A stretch of 64,000 nucleotides of DNA from Lolium rigidum (lineage: Eukaryota > Streptophyta > Magnoliopsida > Poales > Poaceae), in NCBI RefSeq assembly GCF_022539505.1, contig NC_061514.1:331745090-331809089 (forward strand), read 5' to 3'. The number at the start of each line of letters is the position of its first letter. Positions within the stretch are counted from its first letter, which is position 1. The translations under genes and the position numbers were made by a program. The notes under the pieces were generated by a model that did no database searches, was not told the DNA's origin, and saw nothing but the letters and a program-made list of their open reading frames with translations. Shown piece by piece: positions 55,801-64,000 of the stretch.

Positions 55801-58367
55801 AGTCGTAACATCGACGCACTTCCATACCCGCCTTCCCCAACTTGCCGAACAGCAGGGCCTCATATTTGATGTGTGAGTCATAACAAGAGGCCAACCCTCA
55901 CCGTCTCTGCTGTGTGAGAGTCATAGCAAGAGGCCAGCCCTCACGCCGTGAACCTATCCGGCGGCAGCAATAGAGAGGGAGGCTCGTGAAGGGGGGCTGT
56001 TGGAGGTCGGGGAAATCCCCCGGTCCACTCAGAACGAGCGAAATGTGGTATAGTTAGCAACTTATAAATCACTAGTAAACGTGCACGTGCAACACACATC
56101 TCTAAAATATAAATCTCATTTCGATCACAATGATTTTTTTTTTTGCTGGAGCAATAGATCTCATGGCTAAAAGGTATAAGAACGAGCGAGCAACATACAC
56201 TATTTGCATCACAAAGAACAAAAAAAATATAGTTAAAAGACAGCTAATAAGACACATTATCCACTACTTATTCTTTCACAAAGGTCCACATGTTTATGCG
56301 GTCAATAAGGTCTCCTTCCATTTTGGGGGACTATTGTTTATAGCTTCTCACTCCCTTTATACTCAAAAGATGTATTCCATCCATCCTAAATTAATTGATT
56401 TAATTTTGTCTAGATACGCATATATCTAGACATTAAAGTGTGTTTAGATGTATGCGTAACTAGATAAAGTTGACTCATGAATTCGGGACGGAGGAAGTAC
56501 CAAATATTGCTTATACAACATTGTTATATAAAATCCATGTGCAAAATGTGTACAAATGAGCATTGTTTAAAATACTGACTGTGAGAGATGTGTTTTTCTA
56601 CACTACACATTTGTATGCTCATATTCATCGTACCATGCGTGAATTAAATTAAAACCAGGTAATGTTACATTGTGCGTTGAACAATTCAAATACTCCCTCC
56701 GATCCATATTACTTGATGCTAAAATGGATGGATCGGAGGGAGTAGTCTTATATTCTGCGTTGAACAATTCAAATAATGTTATATTAGAGTGAAAAAAGCG
56801 TCATACACATTTGTTTGCAGATTAATTATATTGAAAAAATCATAGCAAGATTGTATTATCTTAATCTCTCATCTTCTTGACTGTGAGAGATGTGTTTTTC
56901 TACACAACACATTTGTATGCTCATAATCTATATTGCAAAATTTATAATGATGTTACTTGTCTTGCTCCCAGGGCTATCTGGTAGGCAACCCGCTGACCGG
57001 GGAAACCATTGATATAAGCTACAGAGTGCCATACGCTCACGGATTCGGTATAATATCCGATCAACTATACGAGGTAACTAAACTCATATGTTATCACCTT
57101 ATATCTTTGTGATACATTGCTTGCTCCACTCGGACTGATTCTTTGCTTTAGACGATATCTGGGCATTGCCGAGGTGAAGACTACAACAGCCCTAGAAATG
57201 TATTATGTGCTCAAGCTCTGGGCACTTTCAACGATGTAAAAATGAGATACGCTAGCTTCAAATACTTCAAGCTTTGTTTCAAGTAGTACCTGACTGAAGG
57301 CTATGTACTATATGCGGTTCCAATTGCAGCTCCTCTCCCAAGTTATGACCGCCCAGATTTTGCTGGACAGATGCGCTTATGCATCTAGCAGACCAACAGA
57401 AAAATCAGGTGGTTCTGCTCGAAAGATCCTAAGCGAGGAAGCTGGAATCTTAAAGGGGAAACAATTGAAAAATCCAACACCACGTGTGCCACTTGGCTGT
57501 ATTGTAAGTGAACATAACATGCATGTACTGACACCATTGCATGTTTATACATTCCGCCGTTTACATACGAGATGGGCGCAGAGCTACACCGCTTACCTGT
57601 CATATTACTGGGCAAACGACGAGCTGACCCGAGAAGCCCTGGGAATCCACAAGGGGACCGTGGACGAGTGGGTGAGGTGCCAAAGCGGCAACATGCCGTT
57701 CACCAGAGACATCAAGAGCAGCATCAAGTACCACCGGAATGTCACGGCCAACGGCTACCGCGCGCTGGTCTACAGGTCTCCGGAATGAAATCGTTTCGTG
57801 TCTGTTTATCTGTTATTACATCGGCTCCGAAATTTAAGATGTTTTGGAAATCTAAGTACTACTTGAAGCCTAAACCTGACGGGGTTTTTGTTTGGTATGA
57901 TCTATGGCAGCGGTGATCATGATGCAATTGTGCCGCACCTGGGGACGCAGGCATGGGTGAGGTCGCTCGGCTTCCCCGTTGTCGATGACTGGAGGGCATG
58001 GCATCTCCATGGCCAGTCCGCTGGGTTCGTGATCATCATTTCCTCCTTGTCAGCGTTGGCTTTCGATTTCTCTAACAGTGCTGCTGGCTCTGTTTTCTTT
58101 TTGGCGGTTTTGTAGATTCACTATAAGTTATGCTAACAACATGACATTCACGACGATAAAGGCAAGCATTTTAACACCATTTTTTGTGTTTGTGGTGCTC
58201 GTGGTTGCTAAATTACCCGTTTTAAGTTCCCCGCAAATATTTTTTTACCTGTTTTAAGTTGCTCTTCTTGATTCGGTCCGCAGGGAGCTGGACATACTGC
58301 CCCTCAGTACGAGCCCGAGAGGTGCTTCGCCATGTTCAGCCGTTGGATAGTGGATCATCCACTGTAG
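49891..58367 (+). CDS. Serine carboxypeptidase-like (SCPL) protein
   Basis: Thirteen exons join into 480 codons without a frame break: 49891-50048, 50185-50330, 50460-50536, 50633-50755, 50870-50972, 51147-51184, 56972-57073, 57152-57235, 57330-57503, 57582-57775, 57911-58024, 58116-58161, 58284-58367. All introns are GT-AG except intron 12 (GC-AG). A signal peptide (residues 1-27) is followed by LPGFPG and LETGYVEV. The triad is Ser187 in GDSYAG, Asp in SGDHDAIVP (400-408) and His457 in GAGHTAP. N-glycosylation sites are N112, N388 and N446. The oxyanion-loop motif is GGDHCS (87-92) where the family has GGPGCS. SCPL proteins of this type are secreted or vacuolar; many clade I members are acyltransferases using glucose esters rather than peptidases. 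The substrate is unknown. Confidence 0.9.
51641..52748. mobile_element. Probable TIR element with a gene fragment in intron 6
   Basis: The ends look like imperfect inverted repeats: TTCAACGGAGACGCTAAA at left against the inverse of TTTAGCACTTCCGGTGGAG at right. The interior is GC-rich. It includes a coding-like stretch (frame containing [21 protein letters not shown]) that is duplicated in tandem and broken by stops. No transposase or target-site duplication was identified. The call is tentative. Confidence 0.4.
52029..52320. repeat. Perfect 146-bp tandem duplication
   Basis: 52029-52174 and 52175-52320 are identical base for base by eye, starting AGTAGGACGAGGCCCTCG and ending GAGGGTGTCG. 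146 is not a multiple of 3, so the duplicated coding fragment changes frame between copies. Confidence 0.9.
53150..54010. mobile_element. Foldback element with 24-bp degenerate tandem repeats
   Basis: Outer parts (about 53160-53300 and 53800-53945) are diverged inverse copies sharing a TTCAAAACTAGA core and AGCAACTT motifs. Between 53285 and 53780 a unit close to GCAACTTTGGTGTCCGACGGA repeats about every 24 bp. On the minus strand this opens a frame of 8-residue repeats ([16 protein letters not shown] and so on), which is a by-product of the periodicity rather than a protein gene. The class is unknown. Confidence 0.45.
54480..55293. repeat. GC-rich repeat-like block, left part
   Basis: A GC-richer stretch without an intact frame; frames up to 193 codons on the minus strand show no domain. 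It continues beyond the Harbinger MITE at 55726-56035. I take it to be transposon-derived because of its composition and its place in the intron, but I do not recognise the family. Confidence 0.3.
55297..55722. mobile_element. PIF/Harbinger (Tourist-like) MITE
   Basis: 426 bp with ends GGGCATGTACAACG and CATTGTACATGCCC, flanked by TAA on both sides (55294-55296 and 55723-55725). This is the TWA duplication of Harbinger elements. No transposase is encoded. Confidence 0.8.
55726..56035. repeat. GC-rich repeat-like block, right part, with short duplication
   Basis: Continuation of the block split by the MITE. It holds a near-identical direct repeat of about 40 bp (TGTGTGAGTCATAACAAGAG at about 55869, and a variant at about 55911). 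Confidence 0.35.
56375..56497. mobile_element. Stowaway MITE in intron 6
   Basis: 123 bp between TA dinucleotides (56373-56374 and 56498-56499). Ends are TTCCATCCATCC at left and GGGACGGAGGAAG at right. The inner arms around GTCTAGATACGCATATATCTAGAC pair. Confidence 0.7.
56577..56924. repeat. Pair of 46-bp direct repeats about 300 bp apart
   Basis: 56577-56622 and 56879-56924 (starting GACTGTGAGAGATGTG) differ at one base. Between them a second direct pair (TGCGTTGAACAATTCAAATA at 56673-56692 and 56756-56775) brackets a tiny Stowaway. This points to a local duplication. Confidence 0.7.
56693..56742. mobile_element. Miniature (50-bp) Stowaway derivative
   Basis: CTCCCTCCGATCCAT...ATGGATCGGAGGGAG between TA duplications (56691-56692 and 56743-56744). 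The ends are the Stowaway consensus, while almost all the interior is deleted. Confidence 0.75.
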
Positions 58368-58464
58368 GCCACAGTATTCTACGTTATCTAGTAGCTACAC
58401 ACAAGTATCTGTTCCATCTATTATGTACCAGTACCACCGTTTGTCTCGATGTCTTTCTTCACAT

Positions 58465-60771
58465 TGATGATGGTTGGAGATTTTAATCTCCTTAGATCCC
58501 CACAAGACAGGAATAAGCCCGGGGAAATCTAAATGAAATGCTGCTTTTCAATGAGACTATTAGCCACCTTGGTCTAGTTGATATTCCTTTAAAAGATATA
58601 AGATTTGCCTCGAGTAATATGCAAGATGTTCCTCTGCTCCAAAGGCTTGATTGGTTCTTCTCCTCACTAGCTTGAACCACAAATTTTCCAGATACTGTAG
58701 CCCTTCCTCTAGCCATGACCACTTCTGATTATGTGCCATATGTCATATCAATTGAAACAATCTCTTCCTAAGTCTACTGTATTCAGATTTGAGAATGCAT
58801 GGATGAATATGGAGGGCTTCGTGCCACTTGTTGAATTAAACTGGACACATTCTGTTCACCATAGATGCAGCTAAGAGAATTTAAATTGTTAAGGAAAAGT
58901 TTGAAGGCTTGGGCTAGGAAATTATCTCCCTCATTTCTCTCATGGATGCCATTGAAAACTTTAGAGATCTCTCTGACATGGAACTTTAGAGAAAACTTTA
59001 GAAAGGCCATGAAGAGTCACTTGGCCTCACTTCTTAAACAGCAATTGGCATACGGGGAAAAATAAAGTGGGCCACTTTGGGTGATGAAAACCCAAGATTC
59101 TTCCACTCTATGGAATCTAGTCAGAAGAGGAAAAACCATATTGCTACTCTAAGAGATTCCAATGGGAACTTTCTCACTGATCACTCAGAGAAGTCTGCTC
59201 TGCTTCTTCAAGCATACAGAGAAAGTCTGGGGCACACTGAGCATGTGACTCCTCTTCCCGATCTTCAGCAAATGTTGCAGGGTGATCATGATCTTTCCTT
59301 TTAGAAGCTCCCTTTTCTCACCAGGAAATTGATGAAGTGGTCAAAGAATTCCCCAGCAACAAATCCCCTGAGCCAGATGGATTCAATGATGAGTTCTTGA
59401 AGAAATGCTGGCCTATAATCAAACATGATTTTTATGATCTCTGTGCTCAATTTCACAGTGGTTCCCTTTGCCTTCAAAGCACTAATAGCTACTTCATCAT
59501 ATGGTGCCGAAAACTGCTGATGCTACCACAGTTAATGATTTTTGGCCAATTTTCCTTCTCAATTATACCTTAAAGCTCATTACTAAATTGTCAGCAAACA
59601 GCCTACAGATAGAAACTTATGCATGTGAATCAATATGGATTCATCAAATCAAGGACAAGTTTCAAAACTGCTTCGCATGGGCTTATGAGTACTTACATCA
59701 TTGCCACAAGTCTATAAAAGAGGTGGTTGCTCTAAAGCTTGATTTTAAAAAGGCTTTTGATAAAGTTGACCACTCTTTTATACTGTTAGTTCTGCATGCT
59801 AAAGGTTTTGGTCCTCAGTGGTGTCTTTGGATTCAGAAGATTCTAGACTCTTCTACTTCTGCTGTGTTGTTAAATGGAATACCTGGAGGTACTTTTAAAT
59901 ACAAAAGGGGAGTCCGACAGGGTGATCCTTTATCCCCTCTCCTCTTTGTTCTGGCATCTGATGTGTTGCAATCTCTGGTGAATATCTCAAAGCAGAATGG
60001 AGTATTACACAGGCCACTAAACCTCCACTCCTTGGCTGATTTTCATATCATCTAGTATGCTGATGATACACTAATTATCATGCAAGCAGATACATAGCAA
60101 CTGCATCACCTCAGTGATGTGATCCATGAATTTGGAGCTGCCTCTGGCTTAAATGTGAACTACTCAAAGTCCAGTGTGATTCCTATAAATATTCCGCAGG
60201 AGAGAGTCCACCAGTTCACTTCTGCTTTGCAATGCTAGCAGGGAGTAATGCCTTTCACCTATCTAGGTCTGCCTCTAAGCACCACAAAGACTAAAAAGCA
60301 ATCTTTCATGCCATTAATTCAATGTGTGCAGAGGAGATTGCCTGCCTTTACCATGTATTTAAACTATGGTAGCAAGCTCAGAATGCTAAACTCAGTCCTC
60401 TCCTCCTTGCCAATGTTCTATCTTTTCTCTTTAAAGCTTTATCAATGGGTGATAGCTGAGATTGACAAGTATAGAAGGCATTGCTTGTGGAGTGATAAAG
60501 ATTTGGAGAAAAGGAACCCTTCTTTGGCTGCCTGGGATTTGGTTTGCAAGCCTAAAGAGCAGGGAGGCTTAGGAGTGATTAATCTTTAAGCCCAAAATGA
60601 TAGCCTGCTGATGAAGCACCTCCACAAGTTTTACAACCATGTTGATCTTCCTTGGGTTCATTTGACCAGGGAACTTTACTACTCCTCTCACCTCCCTCCT
60701 GCTAGACCAAGAGAAATCTCCTTTTGGTGGAGAGATTGCTTAATAGTGTTGCCTACTTTTAAGAAATTGGT
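58465..60771 (+). pseudogene. Second L1-type LINE, decayed ORF2, truncated at both ends
   Basis: It starts about 100 bp after the SCPL stop, within the endonuclease (VGDFNLLRSPQDRNKPG). It continues with GDENPRFFHSMESSQKRK, then NKSPEPDGFNDEFLKKCW. The RT has LKLDFKKAFDKVDH, RGVRQGDPLSPLLF and YADDTLIIM, followed by LGLPLSTTKTKKQSF and WDLVCKPKEQGGLGVINL. Many stops and frame changes interrupt it. It ends at SFWWRDCLIVLPTFKKLV, where a Gypsy LTR begins. It is a different LINE family from the 42-kb copy. It may supply the 3' flank or polyadenylation region of the SCPL gene. Confidence 0.8.
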
Positions 60772-61659
60772 TGTCAGGAGGAAGACCCCGGGTATGGCAA
60801 AATACTGGGAACAGTTGGCTCGAGGCTGGCTGGCCCGCGGCAAAGGCCGGCTGAGGAGCAGCCGGCTGGAGCCGTGGCTGGATGCCTTGTGGGCCGGCTA
60901 AACCCAGGTCTATGTTGGTCCAGTCATGGCCGGCAGCGCGATGGTTGGGCCGGCTTCTACAAGCCATGTCCGGCTTGGTTTGTTTCTCCCCTGACCGGCT
61001 CGAGGCTGGTGATCCTTGCAGGAGAAGGCTCCGGAAAGGTCAACCGGCTGCAAAAGTCCACTAGTTGATCTCATATCCCATAAAGTGGGGGCACTGTAGA
61101 GCAACAGTGCCCCGCGTCAGACAGGCCATCATGGCCTAGCTACGTCATGCGCCGCAGGCTACGAGCACAGATAGCAGGCGGCTAGCGCACGTCGCTCGGC
61201 ACGTCTTGTCACTGCCGACCTCGACAGGAAGGACGAACATGCCCTAACGGCCGGTGACGCTAGCACCTCGGGAAGGAGCGAGGAAGTCGGAGCCGGCCAA
61301 TACATCATAGGGACTTCTTTGTAATGTTACCAGCGTCTATATAAGCTGTGCTACCCCTCTCGTGCGGGGGACGATCGATTATTCCACATTTTCATACTAG
61401 CACCGCTGAGAGAGGTCTTCTTCTACCTCCAGCCCTCTCTCAAGCCGGATACAGCTCAAGGAGCACCATTGTACTACCTCACACTCATACATAGACTCTA
61501 GACCAGGAGTAGGGGTGTTACCTCCATACGAGCGCCCCGAACCTGGGTACATCACTGTGTCGCTTGTGCCCATACCCACATCCGGAAACCGCCGTGGGCC
61601 AAGGCCGGAACCATCGACTTGAGCCATCCTATGGCATATGCCGTGACGATACCACGGCA
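60772..61659 (+). repeat. 5' LTR of a Gypsy-like element
   Basis: About 888 bp from TGTCAGGAGGAAGACCCCGG to GATACCACGGCA, with a TATA box (CTATATAAG, about 61337). It is followed at once by the PBS-like TTTGGCGCCCACCGTGGGGC. The left boundary is set by the point where LINE coding stops. It is rich in GCCGGCT words. The element's right part is not seen. Confidence 0.6.
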
Positions 61660-61867
61660 TTTGGCGCCCACCGTGGGGCCATCAGTGCCTGCGGCCGGTG
61701 TCTTCTTCCGGACTGGCCTCACCATCACCACCGGCAAGCGAGTCGCTTCAGGCTTGATCTGGAGATTCGGCTCCCTTGACTGCGTCAGCGATAACGCTGG
61801 CTGCTTCGCCGGCCGACCCTTCCCTGCCGGCGGCAGCATCATCTCCTTCGGCGAGCACGACGTCTAC
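61660..61867 (+). other. Start of Gypsy internal region, cut by CACTA insertion
   Basis: The PBS-like sequence is followed by a frame open across 61619-61915 with no recognised domain. It is presumably leader or the first codons of gag. CACTACAAGAAAA begins at 61868. Confidence 0.5.
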
Positions 61868-62477
61868 CACTACAAGAAAAGTTCTGATACACAACGTCCC
61901 AAAATCGTCAACTAAGGCCCATTTTTCATCGCCTATGGGCCTAACCCGACGATATGGGTTCTATGGTCGAAACTGCGTCAGGAAAAGTCCTACCACGTTT
62001 TTTTCGGTTCGTCGCGTTTGGGCGCCCTTCCGCCACGGAAAATCGGACCGCTGCAGAAGTGTTTTCGGGAGCCTGTTGACTGCTGACGTCATGCAAACTG
62101 ACACGTGGCAGACGCCGTTAACCGGCTGAAACCCCGTGGTAGATAGTAGGCCCACACGAGGCCTGCCACGCCTTAAGCGGGCCGGCCCATTTAGTTGGCG
62201 GGTCAGGCCAGCTGACTTAGTTTGACCAGTCAACTATATAGTTGGGTTGGTCCATTAGGTACGTGGGCTGGACCTAACCTATAAGGTTGACTTGTCAAAA
62301 CTTAAATGGGCTGGCCCACTAAACATGCGGGGCCCACTTTCCTGTAATCGGGCCGGCTCATTTAGAAGTGGGAACCACAATAAAGCAAATGGGCTGGCCC
62401 AATAAGTCAGTGGGCCGGCCCACTAAGCATGTGGGTCCCACTTTCCTGTTACAGGGCCAGCCCATTAAGTAAGTGGG
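61868..62477 (+). mobile_element. CACTA transposon, left end
   Basis: It starts with the canonical CACTACAAGAAAAGTT terminus. Subterminal DNA is packed with GGGCCGGCCCACT/AGTGGGC-type words (62180-62470). It is interrupted at 62478 by an LTR. The other terminus and any transposase lie outside the window. The 3 bp before it are TAC (61865-61867). Confidence 0.75.
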
Positions 62478-64000
62478 TGATACGTCTCAAACGTATCTAT
62501 AATTACTTATGTTCCATGCTACTTTTATTACAATACTTGAATGTTTTATACATACTTTACAGCATTATTATACATTTTCCGGCACTAACCTATTAACAAG
62601 ATGCCGAAGTGCCGATTGTCGTTTTCTGCTGTTTTTGGTTTCAGAAATCTTAGTAAGGAAATATTCTCGGAATTGGACGAAATCAATGCCCAGGGGCCTA
62701 TTTTTACACGAAGCTTCCAGACGACCGAAAGGGAGACGAAGTGGGGCCACGAGGTGGCCAGACACCAGGGCGGCGCGGCCCAGGCCCTGGCCGCACCGGC
62801 CTAGTGTGTGGGCCCCTCGTGACGCCCCCTGACCTACCCTTCCGCCTACAAATAGCCTTCGTCGCGAAACCTCCTGTACCGAGAGCCACGATACGGAAAA
62901 CCTTCCAGAGACGCCGCCGTCGCGAATCCCATCTTGGGGGATTCGAGAGATCGCCTCCGGCACCCCGCCGGAGAGGGGAATCATCACCGGAGGGGCTCTA
63001 CATCATCATGCCCGCCTCCGGATTGATGCGTGAGTAGTTCATCCTTGGACTATGGGTCCATAGCAGTAGCTAGATGGTTGTCTTCTCCGCTTGTGCTATC
63101 ATTGTTTAGATCTTGTGAGCTACCTAACATGATCAAGATCATCTATTTGTAATGCTACATGTTGTGTTTGGCGGGATCCGATGAATATAGAATATTATGT
63201 TAAGTGGATTATCAATCTATCATATATGTGTTGTTTATGTTCTTGCATGCTCTCCGTTGCTAGTAGAGGCTCTGGCCAAGTTGATACTTGTAACTCCAAG
63301 AGGGGGTATTTATGCTCGATAGTGGGTTCATGCCTCCATTGAATCTGGGACAAGTGACAGAAAGTTCTAAGGTTGTGGATGTGCTCGTTGCTACTAGGGA
63401 TAAAACATTGATGCTTTGTCTAAGGATATTTGTGTTGATTACATTACGCACCATACTTAATGCAATTATCTCGTTGTTTACAACTTAATACCGGAAGGGG
63501 TTCGGATGATAACCTGAAGGTGGATTATTTAGGCATAGATGCATGCCGGATAGCGGTCTATGTACTTTGTCGTAATGCCCCGATTAAATCACATAGTAAT
63601 CATCGTTGATATGTATTGAATCTTTATTTGTCAATTGCCCGCCCGTAATTTGTTCACCCAGCATGTTAGTTATCTTATTGGAGAGACACCTCTAGTGAAC
63701 TGTGGACCCCGGTCCATTCTTTTACATCTGAATACATTCTACCGCAATCATTGTTTTTACTCGTTCTTTGCAAACAAACACCATCTTCCACTCGATACGC
63801 TTAATCCTTTGTTTTCATCAAGCCGGTGAGATTGACAACCTCACCGTTACGTTGGGGCAAAGTACTTTGATTGTGTTGTGCAGGTTCCACGTTGGCGCCG
63901 GTTTCACCGGTGTTGCGCCGCACTACATTCCTCCACCAACAACCTTCACGTGCTTCTTGGCTCCTACCGGTTCGATAAACCTTGGTTTCATACTCGAGGG
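62478..64000 (+). repeat. LTR of TGATACGTCTC family, running off the window
   Basis: Begins TGATACGTCTCAAACGTATC and keeps the family landmark TTTTCCGGCACTAACC and the GCCGAAGTGCC box. It then diverges from the 28-kb and 40-kb LTRs. No TG...CA end is reached: the last bases (TTCGATAAACCTTGG) are like those 70-90 bp before the LTR end in relatives. The frames here are not genes. Confidence 0.7.

Larger units (their letters stand above)
51185..56971 (+). other. Intron 6 of the SCPL gene, expanded by transposons
   Basis: This 5,787-bp intron lies between donor AAG-GTAATC and acceptor CCCAG-GGC, in phase 0. The other introns are about 76-175 bp. It contains a TIR-like element with a perfect 146-bp tandem duplication, a foldback block with 24-bp periodicity, a GC-rich repeat split by a Harbinger MITE, and two Stowaways. 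Splicing across it restores family-standard sequence ([15 protein letters not shown]), so the gene can still be intact. Confidence 0.85.

Overview
This window is nuclear DNA from a grass, most likely a Triticeae or closely related pooid cereal. The grounds are stacked LTR retrotransposons, LARD-type elements whose LTRs begin TGATACGTCTCC, Stowaway, Harbinger, hAT and Mutator-type elements, two L1-type LINEs, and one multi-exon plant gene with long introns. The order of 100 Ns at 10322-10421 is a scaffold gap. No tRNA, rRNA, CRISPR array or prokaryotic feature was seen.

Layout. 1-2.1 kb: unassigned sequence with an hAT MITE. 2.1-4.3 kb: decayed Copia element (minus). 4.3-10.2 kb: gag-only LARD-like element (minus) with a CCHC knuckle. 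10.2-12.0 kb: three partial LTRs from different families around the gap. 12-19.2 kb: mostly low-copy, AT-rich sequence with intron-like stretches, one decayed MATE-transporter exon, two Helitron-like 3' ends and a second hAT MITE. 19.2-27.5 kb: small TIR elements (a foldback MITE, a Stowaway, a CACTA-like TGCCGTG-repeat block, a 1.4 kb TIR element carrying a broken acidic-protein gene, another foldback MITE) and a few small ORFs.

27.5-42.1 kb is a three-level nest that can be resolved to the base. A foldback Mutator-like element (9-bp TSD) was split by a LARD-like LTR element (5-bp TSD). That element's 5' LTR was in turn split by a young, pol-less Gypsy element (5-bp TSD) that carries gag and a 171-codon antisense acidic ORF. 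42.3-48.4 kb is a nearly complete L1-type LINE with a 16-bp TSD. It sits beside a minus-strand reading frame that encodes a signal-peptide-like N-terminus.

49.9-58.4 kb holds the one convincing host gene: a plus-strand serine carboxypeptidase-like (SCPL) gene. Its 13 exons join without any frame break into 480 codons with the Ser/Asp/His triad. Intron 6 (5.8 kb) is swollen by several transposons. About 100 bp past its stop lies a second, decayed LINE, cut by a Gypsy LTR at 60.8 kb. A CACTA terminus (61.87 kb) is inserted into the internal part of that Gypsy element, and another LTR (62.48 kb) runs off the right edge.

Nearly everything except the SCPL gene is transposon-derived. The best candidates for unusual biology are the foldback/LARD/Gypsy nest with its antisense ORF, the Helitron-like ends next to a gene fragment, and the altered oxyanion-loop motif of the SCPL protein.
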